From positions 1-64,000 of the forward strand of contig JAFKKG010000023.1 in the NCBI GenBank assembly GCA_017305715.1: 64,000 bases of DNA, written 5' to 3'. This DNA comes from Hyphomicrobiales bacterium (GTDB lineage Bacteria > Pseudomonadota > Alphaproteobacteria > Rhizobiales > Xanthobacteraceae). Positions 9,108 to 19,332 of the stretch are shown piece by piece. Made by a program: the position numbers and the translations under genes. The notes beneath the pieces were generated by a model. It made no database searches and was not told the DNA's origin. It saw only the letters and a list, made by a program, of their open reading frames with translations. The stretch's first letter is position 1, and every line of letters begins with the position of its first letter.

Positions 9108-10733
9108 ATGACGAGCAAGCTTGCATTCGGTGCGACGGTGGCCGCGGCCATGCTTTTGGCCACCGGCGCTTCGGCGCAAACCTATGAAGTCACCAGGCTC
9201 GTTCCGGGCTCGGCGTTTCACGGCGTCCATGGCCTCGGGATCGACAAGACCGGGCGGCTGTTCGCCGGCAGCGTCGCAGGTGCGGCGCTCTACGAGGTCG
9301 ATCGCGCGGGCGGCACCGCCAAGATCGCAATCCCTTCGCCGGAAGGCATGGCCGACGACATCGCCTTCGCGCCCGACGGCACCATGGCGTGGACCGGCTT
9401 CCTGACCGGCGACCTCTATTCCCGCAAGGGCGACGGTCCGGTCAGGAAGCTGGCCTCGGGCCTGCCCGGCATCAACTCGCTGGCGTTCCGCAAGGACGGC
9501 CGGCTCTACGCGACGCAGGTGTTCCTCGGCGACGCGCTTTATGAGATCGATGTCGAAGGTGCAAAACCGCCGCGCAAGATCATGGAGAAGATGGGCGGCC
9601 TCAACGGCTTCGAGTTCGGGCCGGACGACCTGCTCTATGGCCCGCTCTGGTTCAAGGGCCAGGTCGCCAAGGTCGACGTCGACAAGGCCGAGTTGACGGT
9701 GGTCGCCGACGGCTTCAAGGTCCCGGCTGCGGCCAATTTCGATTCCAAGGGCAATCTCTGGGTGGTGGATACCGCGCTCGGGCAATTGGTGAAGGTCGAT
9801 CCGAAATCCGGCGCCAAGAAGATGGTCGCGCAGCTGAAACCCTCGCTCGACAATCTTGCAATCGACGACAAGGACCGCATCTTCGTCTCCAACATGGCCG
9901 ACAACGGCATCCAGGAGGTCGATCCGGAAACCGGCGCCGCCAAGCAGGTCATCATCGGCAAGCTGGCGTTGCCCGGCGGTATCGGCGTCGTTTCCGACGG
10001 CGGCAAAGACACCATCTATGTCGCCGACGTGTTCGCCTACCGGACCGTCGACGGCACCACCGGCGAGGTCACCGAGGTGGCCCGCATGCATGCCGACGGT
10101 GTGCCGCTGGAATATCCGATGAGCGCCACCGCGAGGGGCGACGACGTGATCCTGTCGAGCTGGTTCACCGGCACGGTGCAGCTGATCGACCGCAAGAGCG
10201 GCAAGAGCCGCGAGATGCTGCACGGCTTCAAGGCGCCGCATGACGCCGTCAAGCTCGGCGACGGCTCCATTCTCGTCAACGAGCTCGGCAGCAAATCGCT
10301 GGTCCGCGCCAGCGGCGAGCACGGCAAGGACCGCACGGTCCTGATCGGCGACCTCGAAGGCCCGGTCGGCATGGCCGCCACCGCATCCGGCGACGCGGTC
10401 TATGTCACCGAGGCCTTTGCCGGACGGATCTCGAAGATCGGCACCAATGGCGAGAAGACCGTCATCGCCAAGGATCTGAAAATGCCCGAGGGCCTCGCGC
10501 TCGCGCCCGACGGCATGCTGATCGTCGCCGAAGTCGGCGCCAAGCGCCTGGTCCGGATCGACCCCAAGGACGGGACCCTCACCGAGATCGCCGCCAATTT
10601 GCCGATCGGGATGCCGGCCGCACCGGGTGGATTGCCGACCAACATCCCGACCGGCGTCGGCGTCGGCGCGACGGGCGTGATCTATTTCTCGTCGGATATC
10701 GAGAATGCGATCTACAAGGTGACCAAAAAGTAG
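9108..10733 (+). CDS. secreted SMP-30/gluconolactonase-like beta-propeller protein
   Basis: 541 residues with a signal peptide (MTSKLAFGATVAAAMLLATGASAQ) and a mature part made of repeated propeller blades such as GLGIDKTGRLFAGS, NSLAFRKDGRLYATQ, NLAIDDKDRIFVSN and GLALAPDGMLIVAEVG. This pattern belongs to the SMP-30/LRE/vgb-like six- or seven-bladed propellers, some of which are calcium-dependent lactonases and many of which are uncharacterised periplasmic proteins. With more than 500 residues it may hold more than one propeller's worth of blades. The ATG at 9108 was chosen because it gives the signal peptide and has GGAGG 7 bases upstream. It follows the peptide-type importer on the same strand, so a role in processing or capture of the same solute is possible but is inference. 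Confidence 0.8.
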   Translation: MTSKLAFGATVAAAMLLATGASAQTYEVTRLVPGSAFHGVHGLGIDKTGRLFAGSVAGAALYEVDRAGGTAKIAIPSPEGMADDIAFAPDGTMAWTGFLTGDLYSRKGDGPVRKLASGLPGINSLAFRKDGRLYATQVFLGDALYEIDVEGAKPPRKIMEKMGGLNGFEFGPDDLLYGPLWFKGQVAKVDVDKAELTVVADGFKVPAAANFDSKGNLWVVDTALGQLVKVDPKSGAKKMVAQLKPSLDNLAIDDKDRIFVSNMADNGIQEVDPETGAAKQVIIGKLALPGGIGVVSDGGKDTIYVADVFAYRTVDGTTGEVTEVARMHADGVPLEYPMSATARGDDVILSSWFTGTVQLIDRKSGKSREMLHGFKAPHDAVKLGDGSILVNELGSKSLVRASGEHGKDRTVLIGDLEGPVGMAATASGDAVYVTEAFAGRISKIGTNGEKTVIAKDLKMPEGLALAPDGMLIVAEVGAKRLVRIDPKDGTLTEIAANLPIGMPAAPGGLPTNIPTGVGVGATGVIYFSSDIENAIYKVTKK

Positions 10734-10769
10734 ATTCTGTTCGCGCTTAGCGCGGCTACCAAACGATTT

Positions 10770-10856
10770 CATGGCCGGGCTGGTCCCGGCCATCCACGTC
10801 TTGCTTTGAGAGACTCCGAAAGACGTGGATGCCCGGGACAAGCCCGGGCATGACGA
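10770..10856. repeat. dispersed palindromic repeat, family A, copy 1
   Basis: Two hairpins flank a short spacer: ATGGCCGGGCTGGTCCCGGCCAT and, after GACGTGGATGCCCGGGACAAGCCCGGGCATGA, a second palindrome. Between them CCACGTC and GACGTGG are complementary, so the whole element can fold into a cruciform-like structure. Related copies lie at 37137-37222, 46222-46305 and 53470-53566. Located between the convergent propeller gene and clpB, where it may also act as a terminator. Confidence 0.8.
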
Positions 10857-10882
10857 CGTTCATTGCTTGATCGCGCCTCAAC

Positions 10883-13522
<2,640 letters not shown>

Positions 13523-13740
13523 TACTAGTTCCCTCGGCCTGCTGCCTCCGCCCCTAAGGCACGGATGCAGCATCTTCATTGGGTTTCCGCAGACCGCGTT
13601 GACATTCCTCAACCAGCCGGCGGTCGTCGCCGTCATTTTTCAGGCTTGACGCAAATGTGGGCATTATCGGCCAAAAACGGAAGAGGCCGTTTGCAATTTC
13701 GCGTGCTGGCGGGCGGCAAGGGAATCTCTTAAAATGCCGG

Positions 13741-14526
13741 ATGACCTCACCAAATCCCCCAAAAATCACCGGTATCTACCGCTATCCCGTCAAAGGCCTG
13801 ACCCCGGAACAGATCCCCGGCGCGACCCTCACCCCCGGCGAGACCCTCCTGGCCGACCGCCGCTACGCCATCGAAAACGGCCCGTCCGGTTTCGATCCGG
13901 CCGCACCGAAATGGCTGCCAAAGCCGCATTTCCTGATGTTGCAGCGGGACGGATGGCTGGCGGCGCTGCAGACCCATTTCGACGATGCCAGCCATGTGCT
14001 GACCATCCGCCACAACGGAGCGGTCGCGGCCCAGGGCAACCTCGAAACCGCCGAGGGCCGGGCCACGATCGAGCTGTTCTTTGCCACAGGCTATGCCAGC
14101 CAGATCAAGGGGCCGCCGAAAATCCTGACCAGCCCCGGCCATAGTTTCTCCGACGTCGCGCGCAAGGTGGTCTCGATCATCAACCTGGCAAGCGTTCGTG
14201 CCATCGAGAACATGGTCGACCATCCCGTGCATCCCTTGCGCTTTCGCGCCAACCTCTATGTCGAGGGCTGGCCGGCCTGGCACGAATTCGACCTGCTCGA
14301 CCGCACGCTGGCGATCGGGGACGCGCGCCTCAAGGTGGTGAAGCGGATCGTCCGCTGCGCCGCCGTCAATGTCGACCCGGACACGGCGGAGCGCGATCTT
14401 GCCATCCCGCAGGCCTTGCAGCGCAGGCTTGGCCATGGCGATTGCGGAATCTATGCGGAAGTGACCACCGGCGGCAGTATCGCGGTCGGCGATGCGGTTC
14501 TGGCGGAGCAGCCGGCGCTGTTGTAG
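13741..14526 (+). CDS. MOSC domain-containing protein
   Basis: 261 residues from the ATG at 13741. The N-terminal MOSC_N beta-barrel (ITGIYRYPVKGLTPEQI) is followed by a MOSC domain with LRFRANLYVEGWPAWHEFD and VKRIVRCAAVNVDPDTAERD. The RC in this last motif is the position of the conserved cysteine that ligates molybdenum in MOSC/mARC/YcbX enzymes. Such proteins reduce N-hydroxylated compounds or transfer sulfur to metals; the substrate here is unknown. An in-frame start at 13657 would add 28 residues without domain match. It is divergent from clpB. Confidence 0.85.
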   Translation: MTSPNPPKITGIYRYPVKGLTPEQIPGATLTPGETLLADRRYAIENGPSGFDPAAPKWLPKPHFLMLQRDGWLAALQTHFDDASHVLTIRHNGAVAAQGNLETAEGRATIELFFATGYASQIKGPPKILTSPGHSFSDVARKVVSIINLASVRAIENMVDHPVHPLRFRANLYVEGWPAWHEFDLLDRTLAIGDARLKVVKRIVRCAAVNVDPDTAERDLAIPQALQRRLGHGDCGIYAEVTTGGSIAVGDAVLAEQPALL

Positions 14527-14636
14527 TTGCGCGGGAGCGACGCGGCCACCTCAAGAATGAAACCGTCTTGAACTGCCCGCCGCCGACCAATAAATTGAAA
14601 TTCAACTGGTACGCCAAATTTTCGGAGCGCACCGAG

Positions 14637-14999
14637 ATGGCGCCTCATTTATTTCGTTCCGGATACGAAGTTCTGCAATACGAGATCGCCGAGGAGCGGG
14701 CATCGGCCCTCGCGCGGCTCGGCCAGCGCCTCGAGGACGCGCTGACGGCGCTCGCCGCATACCCGCCGACCGCCGATTTCGACCGGAAGATCCGCAATCG
14801 TCTCGTCGAACAGGCCGGCTATGCGCTCTGGATGTTCGTCGTGCAGCGCGAGTCCGTCGGGCTCAACAAGATCGACCACGTGATCCAGATCTATCGCGTG
14901 CCGAAAGAGGTGCTGGCCCGCATGGGGCCATTGCCCAAGGCGAGCATCGAGCCAACGAAACCCAGAGCGGTTGCCGAAGCGCGGGCGCCATTGTTCTGA
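14637..14999 (+). CDS. small DUF6665-like protein
   Basis: 120-residue soluble, mostly helical protein with no signal peptide. Features are YEVLQYEIAEERASALARLG, then LWMFVVQRESVGLNKIDHVIQIYRVPKEVLARMG. The combination of an N-terminal helix, a central LWxFVVQRExxGL and a C-terminal YxVPxEVxxRMG fits my memory of the DUF6665 family, which has no known function. The ATG at 14637 follows a GGAG at good spacing. It lies 110 bases after the MOSC gene on the same strand. Family assignment is tentative; that it is a real gene is more certain. Confidence 0.6.
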   Translation: MAPHLFRSGYEVLQYEIAEERASALARLGQRLEDALTALAAYPPTADFDRKIRNRLVEQAGYALWMFVVQRESVGLNKIDHVIQIYRVPKEVLARMGPLPKASIEPTKPRAVAEARAPLF

Positions 15000-15008
15000 G
15001 CCTCGCCA

Positions 15009-15093
15009 CATTGCGAGGAGCGATAGCGAGCAATCCATTGTTTCCTTGCGCGGAGAGATGGATAGCCTCGCTTCGCTTGCAATGACGGTCGAA
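15009..15093. repeat. dispersed repeat, family C, copy 1
   Basis: The sequence has the pattern CATTGCGAGGAGCGATAGCG, AGCAATCCATTG, then GCGCGGAGAGATGGATAGCCTCGCTTCGCTTGCAATGAC. The outer ends (CATTGCGAG and CTTGCAATG) are complementary. A related copy lies at 59035-59125. It sits between two convergent genes. Confidence 0.65.
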
Positions 15094-15094
15094 G

Positions 15095-15853
15095 TCAGTT
15101 CGTCGGCATCACGTAGGCATAGATCCGGCCGCGCGAGATCGGCGCTTCCTTGACCCGGTTGCCGTTGTTGCCGGAGATCATGATCGGATTGCCCTTGCCG
15201 TCGATGCCGGTGATGATTCCGACATGGCCGCCGCCGCGGCCGCGCGACATCACGGCGATGGCGCCGACCTGCGGACCGGAGACGCGCTGGCCGTAGCTCG
15301 CGAACGAGTTCGCCATGTCCGAGCCGGTGCCGCGGTGACCGGTCTTCTGCAGCACCATGTTCATGAAGCGCGCGCACCACAGGCTGCCGCGGCCGGTCGG
15401 GTTACCGCCGAGGTATCGGCGCGCCTCGGCGACGACGCTGGAAGAGCTGAAACTGGAAGCGCCGTAACTCGCCGGCGCCGGTCCCATCCTGCCACCGGGC
15501 GGCGTCAGGGTTGAATTGGGATCGCCAAAGCTTGCGTTGGAATCGGCAAAGCCGCCGGCCTGCATCCGCGCGACGCTGCGTTCCCAGCGCGAGACGCGCG
15601 ATTTTTGGTTGGACACGTTCTCCCGACGCGAACCGGTGTCCACCTCGCTGAAAGACGCTCTGGTGTGCCTGACATGCCGATGGCCATGGTGGCTTGCATA
15701 ATGTCTTGCATGATGTCCGGCGTGGTAGCCGCGGGCGTGACGCCCATGGTGAGGCCGTGCCGAGGCCGGCGAGACAATTACGGCGAAGGAAACCGAACAC
15801 AACGCCAGTGCAACGACACGAAGCAACCGGCGGAACGCAAACAACTTGAGCAT
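15095..15853 (-). CDS. secreted TIGR02594/CHAP-like protein with His-rich linker
   Basis: 252 residues from the ATG at 15853 (AGGG ribosome binding site). A signal peptide (LLRVVALALCSVSFAVIVSPASA) is followed by a very His-rich segment at about residues 42-75, then a linker, then a C-terminal domain with SVVAEARRYLGGNPTGRGSL, WCARFMNMVLQ and GHVGIITGIDGKGNPIMISG. The Cys in WCARF and the His in GHVG are the expected Cys/His pair of a CHAP or NlpC-like peptidase; the family is TIGR02594. Likely a periplasmic or secreted peptidoglycan amidase or endopeptidase. The linker contains a peptide SEVDTGSRRENV that is encoded by a palindromic repeat (15616-15658). Confidence 0.8.
   Translation of the reverse strand: MLKLFAFRRLLRVVALALCSVSFAVIVSPASARPHHGRHARGYHAGHHARHYASHHGHRHVRHTRASFSEVDTGSRRENVSNQKSRVSRWERSVARMQAGGFADSNASFGDPNSTLTPPGGRMGPAPASYGASSFSSSSVVAEARRYLGGNPTGRGSLWCARFMNMVLQKTGHRGTGSDMANSFASYGQRVSGPQVGAIAVMSRGRGGGHVGIITGIDGKGNPIMISGNNGNRVKEAPISRGRIYAYVMPTN
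15616..15658 (-). repeat. palindromic repeat, family D, inserted in frame inside a coding sequence
   Basis: Read on the minus strand GCGTCTTTCAGCGAGGTGGA and the following CACCGGTTCGCGTCGGGAGAACG match the intergenic element at 47277-47324 (GCGTTTTCAAGCGAAGTGGA, TACCGTTTCGCGTGAAGAAAACG) at about 33 of 43 positions. Here it is translated as the peptide SEVDTGSRRENV in the linker of the TIGR02594 protein, without breaking the frame. Confidence 0.75.
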
Positions 15854-15888
15854 CTCTGACCCTCTATGACACACCCCCATTCCCCGTA

Positions 15889-15910
15889 GCGTTCGTGGAC
15901 AAACGAACGC
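15889..15910. promoter_or_regulatory. inverted repeat in divergent intergenic region
   Basis: A perfect eight-base inverted repeat GCGTTCGT/ACGAACGC with a six-base spacer lies 36 bases before the start codon of the TIGR02594 protein and 190 bases before the divergent hydrolase. No T tract follows on either strand, so a regulator site or a 5' UTR hairpin is more likely than a terminator. The regulator is unknown. Confidence 0.4.
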
Positions 15911-16095
15911 GGTGCGGTTTTGCGATGCGGGATGTGACCAGAGGAAGATTTCATGCGGCGATGCGGAAACGATTTCGGGGTCATTCCGCGATCATTTCAT
16001 GACCAAAAAGAAACAAGTCTGCCGCATTGCGGACAAGAGCATTAACTGCGAATTTTGATGCGGGATAACGCGCCAAGACCAAGAGGAACCCTCAA

Positions 16096-16959
16096 ATGCC
16101 CTACGCCGTCACCAAGGATAATGTCCGCCTGCATTTCGAAGAGGCGGGAAGCGGGACGCCGATCATCTTCCTGCACGAATTCGCGGCCGATCACACCAAT
16201 TGGGAGCCGCAGATGCGCTACTTCTCGCGCGGCCACCGCTGCATCGCCTATTCGGCGCGCGGCTATACGCCCTCCGACGTGCCGGCCTCGCCAGAGGTCT
16301 ACACCTACAAGCATTTCTACACCGACGCATTCGCCGTGCTCGATCATCTCGGTATCGCAAAAGCGCATTTCGTCGGATTGTCGATGGGCTCCTATTCGTC
16401 GCTGCACGCGGCGATGAATGCGCCGGAGCGGGTGATGTCGATGACGCTCGCCGGTGTCGGCTCCGGCTCCAGTCTCGAAAACCTGGAAGCATTCCGGAAG
16501 ACGTGCCGCGAGAATGCCGAGCAGTTCGAGACGCTCGGCTCCGCCGAGGTTGCAAAAGTCACGCGCGAGGCGCCCGGCCGCATTCCCTTCCTGGTCAAGG
16601 ACCCGCGCGGCCACGCCGATTTCTATGCGGCGCTGGCGCGGCACGATGCGAAAGGGTCGGCCAACACCATGCGCGGCTTCCAGGGCGGCCGGCCGTCGAT
16701 CTACACCATGCCCGATGCCATCAGGAAAGTGGCGACACCGGCGCTGATCATCTGCGGTGACGAGGACGATGCCTGTGTCGAGCCGAGCCTGTTCCTGAAG
16801 AAGCACCTCCCCGCCTCCGGCCTGACCTTCTTCCCGAAATCGGGCCATGTGCTCAATCTGGAAGAGCCGGCGCTGTTCAACGAAATGGTCGAGCGGTTCA
16901 TCACGCTGGTCGAGGCCGGGCGGTGGCTGGCGCGGGATCCGCGGTCGATGATGGCGTAG
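16096..16959 (+). CDS. alpha/beta hydrolase
   Basis: 287 residues, no signal peptide. Alpha/beta hydrolase fold with the oxyanion strand IIFLHEFAADHTNWEPQM, the nucleophile elbow GLSMGS (Ser about residue 97), an acid region IICGDEDDACVEP and the catalytic His in KSGHVLNLEEPALFN. This arrangement resembles 3-oxoadipate enol-lactonase and related esterases, but the substrate cannot be read. The ATG at 16096 has AGAGGAACC upstream; an in-frame codon at 16055 is not used. It stands alone between the divergent TIGR02594 gene and a repeat. Confidence 0.85.
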   Translation: MPYAVTKDNVRLHFEEAGSGTPIIFLHEFAADHTNWEPQMRYFSRGHRCIAYSARGYTPSDVPASPEVYTYKHFYTDAFAVLDHLGIAKAHFVGLSMGSYSSLHAAMNAPERVMSMTLAGVGSGSSLENLEAFRKTCRENAEQFETLGSAEVAKVTREAPGRIPFLVKDPRGHADFYAALARHDAKGSANTMRGFQGGRPSIYTMPDAIRKVATPALIICGDEDDACVEPSLFLKKHLPASGLTFFPKSGHVLNLEEPALFNEMVERFITLVEAGRWLARDPRSMMA

Positions 16960-16980
16960 CGCTACGACGAGGCGGCTCCT

Positions 16981-17100
16981 TACCTCTCCCATCGGGAGAG
17001 GTCGCGAGCATCTTGCGAGTGGGTGAAGGGTTATAGCCTCACGATAGACCGTAACCCCTCACCCGGCGCTTCGCGTCGACCTCTCCCGATGGGAGAGGTA
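16981..17100. repeat. dispersed repeat, family B, copy 1
   Basis: A 120-base element with complementary ends: TACCTCTCCCATCGGGAGAGGT, then GCGAGCATCTTGCGAGTGGG, and on the right CTCACCCGGCGCTTCGCG followed by ACCTCTCCCGATGGGAGAGGTA. Each end is itself a hairpin, and inner parts (GGGTGAAGGGTT and AACCCCTCACCC) also pair. A second copy lies at 49889-50010 with only scattered differences. It separates the convergent hydrolase and metW genes. Confidence 0.85.
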
Positions 17101-17108
17101 CGGAAGCG

Positions 17109-17786
17109 TCACTTCCCTTCCCCACCCCGGCTGAGCAGAAACACGCCCTGTTCGCCGAACATGTTCCAGAACCACCATGGCAGATTGAGCCGCAGCGGAC
17201 GGCCGTAGAGGTCGAGCGCGACGGCGCGCTCCATCTTGACGTTGATCTCGTCGCAGAGCTGCACGAAATCCTTGATGGTGCAGAAATGGATGTTCGGCGT
17301 GTCATACCAGGTGGCGGGCAGGTTCTCGGTGCGCGGCATGTGACCGCCGACCAATAATTGCAGGCGCATCCGCCAGAACCCGAAATTCGGAAACGAAACG
17401 ATGGCGCGCCGGCCGATCCGCAGCAGGTTTTCCAGCACCACCTTCGGCTGCCGCGTTGCCTGCAGCGTCTGCGACAGGATCACGTAATCGAAGGCGTCGT
17501 CCGGATAATTGACGAGGTCGGTGTCGGCGTCGCCCTGCACCACCGCAAGCCCCTTGGCGACACAGCGGTTGACGCCCGCGCGCGACAGCTCGATGCCGCG
17601 GCCGTCGATGCCGCGGCTTTCCAGGAGTTGCAGCAATTCGCCGTCGCCGCAGCCGACGTCGAGCACTTTCGAGCCGCGCTGCACCATCTCGGCGACCAGC
17701 AGATGATCGCTGCGCGCATCCGCGGTGCGATGCGGCTCGACGCCGGTGAGCGGAAGGGTTTGTTGTTGCATCGACATCTCAGCCAC
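17109..17786 (-). CDS. metW: methionine biosynthesis protein MetW
   Basis: 225 residues (from GTG at 17786; ATG codons at 17777 and 17771 are alternatives). A SAM-dependent methyltransferase-like fold with motif I in [16 protein letters not shown], followed by [34 protein letters not shown] and [16 protein letters not shown], all typical of MetW. MetW acts with MetX in homoserine acylation and methionine synthesis in many proteobacteria; its own chemistry is unclear. It directly follows metX, with the GTG start overlapping the metX end by 8 bases, so both are made from the SAM-II-controlled transcript. Confidence 0.95.
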   Translation of the reverse strand: MAEMSMQQQTLPLTGVEPHRTADARSDHLLVAEMVQRGSKVLDVGCGDGELLQLLESRGIDGRGIELSRAGVNRCVAKGLAVVQGDADTDLVNYPDDAFDYVILSQTLQATRQPKVVLENLLRIGRRAIVSFPNFGFWRMRLQLLVGGHMPRTENLPATWYDTPNIHFCTIKDFVQLCDEINVKMERAVALDLYGRPLRLNLPWWFWNMFGEQGVFLLSRGGEGK

Positions 17787-18981
17787 CCGTCTCTTTCAAG
17801 CCTCGGGCTTTGCCTGCGGATTGCAGAAAAGCGCGGGAAATGTCGAAGAATTCGGGCACGTCGAGCAGGAAGGCATCGTGGCCGCGATCGGTCTCGATCT
17901 CGGCGAACGACACCCGCGCGCTCGATGCGTTCAGCGCATGCACCAGCGCCCGCGATTCGGAGGTCGGGAACAGCCAGTCCGAGGTGAACGACACCACGCA
18001 GAACCGGGTCTGGATGCCGGTAAACGCTTTCGCCAGCACGCCCCCATGATCGGCGGCGATGTCGAAATAATCCATCGCCCGCGTCAGATACAGATAGGAA
18101 TTGGCATCGAAGCGCTCGACGAATGACGAACCCTGGTAGCGCAGATAGCTTTCGACCTGGAAATCGGCATCGAACGAAAACGTCGGCAGTTCGCGGTCCT
18201 GCATGCGCCGGCCGAACTTGCGATGCAAGGCGGCGTCCGACAGGTAGGTGATGTGCGCGGCCATGCGCGCCACGCCGAGGCCGCGATGCGGGTGCGTGTC
18301 ATGGTCGAAATAGCGCCCGCCGCGCCAATCCGGATCGGCCATCACAGCCTGGCGGCCGAGTTCGTGGAAGGCGATGTTCTGCGCCGAATGCCGCGTCGAG
18401 CAGGCGATCGCCAGCGTCGAGAACACACGTTTGGGATAGGCGGCTGTCCATTGCAGCGCCTGCATGCCGCCCATCGAGCCGCCGACCACGCAAAACAGCG
18501 TGTCGATGCCGAGGCGATCGATCAGCATGGTCTGCGCGCGCACCATGTCAGGGATGGTGATGATGGGAAAATCCAGCCCCCACAATTTTCCCGTGGCCGG
18601 ATTGGTCGAGGCCGGGCCGGTCGAGCCCATGCAGCCACCAATCACGTTGCTGCAGATGATGAAGTACAGATTGGTGTCGAGCGGCTTGCCCGGACCGACC
18701 ATGGTGTCCCACCAGCCTTGCTTGGAAGTGACGGGATGCACATTATTGACATGCTGATCGCCGGTCAGCGCATGGCAGACCAGGATGGCGTTGGACTTGT
18801 CGGCGTTGAGTTCGCCATAGGTCTGGTAGGCGATCTGGAACGGCGCCAGGTCGATGCCGCAATCGAGCTTGAGCGGCTGATCGACGCTGAACGTCACAAC
18901 CTGCGAGGTCGGATGGTCCGCCTCATGGGCCCGATCCTCATGATGGATCGAGGGGCTTGATATCGACTGAACGTTTGTCAT
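17779..18981 (-). CDS. metX: homoserine O-acetyltransferase MetX
   Basis: Transfers an acyl group from acyl-CoA to homoserine, the first committed step to methionine. About 400 residues of alpha/beta hydrolase fold: [12 protein letters not shown], the nucleophile elbow [12 protein letters not shown], the region [15 protein letters not shown] and the catalytic His in [10 protein letters not shown]. These are the standard MetX motifs. The ATG at 18981 is preferred; a GTG at 18990 would leave no room for a ribosome binding site. About 100 bases upstream lies a SAM-II riboswitch followed by a terminator, so methionine sufficiency should shut the gene down. In related bacteria the acyl group may be acetyl or succinyl; sequence does not settle this. 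Confidence 0.96.
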   Translation of the reverse strand: MTNVQSISSPSIHHEDRAHEADHPTSQVVTFSVDQPLKLDCGIDLAPFQIAYQTYGELNADKSNAILVCHALTGDQHVNNVHPVTSKQGWWDTMVGPGKPLDTNLYFIICSNVIGGCMGSTGPASTNPATGKLWGLDFPIITIPDMVRAQTMLIDRLGIDTLFCVVGGSMGGMQALQWTAAYPKRVFSTLAIACSTRHSAQNIAFHELGRQAVMADPDWRGGRYFDHDTHPHRGLGVARMAAHITYLSDAALHRKFGRRMQDRELPTFSFDADFQVESYLRYQGSSFVERFDANSYLYLTRAMDYFDIAADHGGVLAKAFTGIQTRFCVVSFTSDWLFPTSESRALVHALNASSARVSFAEIETDRGHDAFLLDVPEFFDISRAFLQSAGKARGLKETGG

Positions 18982-19033
18982 CTCGGCCACCGACCTCGTT
19001 CGCAGAGGTCCTCTCGGACAGAAATCAGGCCAT

Positions 19034-19067
19034 AAAAAAACCCGGCCTGAACAAAGGTTCGGCCGGG
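19034..19067 (-). terminator. intrinsic terminator in metX leader
   Basis: On the minus strand CCCGGCC (19067-19061), a 13-base loop and GGCCGGG (19047-19041) form a strong GC stem followed directly by seven T residues (19040-19034). It lies between the SAM-II aptamer and metX, so it is the probable expression platform: attenuation of transcription when SAM is bound. Confidence 0.85.
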
Positions 19068-19083
19068 ATCAACTCTGTCCCCG

Positions 19084-19141
19084 GCCTGTTTAGCGAGTTG
19101 TTTAACGTGGCTGCAAGCCGGCCGGCTCAAATGACCACGGA
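19084..19141 (-). promoter_or_regulatory. SAM-II riboswitch aptamer upstream of metX
   Basis: On the minus strand the region reads CCGTGGTCATTTGAGCCGGC, then CGGCTTGCAGCCACG, TTAAACAA and GCTAAAC. The CGTGG/CCACG pairing, the ATTTGA-CC joining strand, the invariant GCTTGCAGCCACGTTAAA and the final GCTAAA are the hallmarks of the SAM-II (metA/metX, SAM_alpha) pseudoknot known from alphaproteobacteria. It lies right before a strong terminator and metX, the classic context. Confidence 0.92.
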
Positions 19142-19204
19142 ATGGGCCAAAGCTAGTCCGAAGGGAGCTTTTCGTCAAGGCGGGCCCATGGTTAACCGGG
19201 CGGG

Positions 19205-19312
19205 CTGGCCTCATGGTGAGGCGGCGCCCTTGCGCCGTCTCGAACCATGGGTGAGAACGGGCCTTCATCCTTCGAGACGCGGCCAAGGGGCCGCTCCTCG
19301 GGATAAGGCTAA
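19205..19312. repeat. degenerate dispersed repeat, family E
   Basis: The segment contains CTCATGGTGAGGCGGCGCCC, GCGCCGTCTCGAACCATG, CATCCTTCGAGACGCGGCC and GGGGCCGCTCCTCGGGATAAGG. The CTCATGGTGAGG...CTCGAACCATG and CATCCTTCGAGACGC...CTCCTCGGGATAAGG parts are the building blocks of a repeat widespread in Rhizobiales genomes. Fragments recur at 36610-36652 and 40420-40445. It fills most of the gap between the metX leader and the chorismate mutase gene. Confidence 0.6.
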
Positions 19313-19332
19313 CAATTTTGCCGGGTTAGAAC

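Noticed and set aside
13523-13740. Heat-shock (RpoH-type) promoter before clpB
   Set aside because: GTTGAGG and ACCCAATG occur but with a spacer of about 23 bases, too long for RpoH; I could not support a site.
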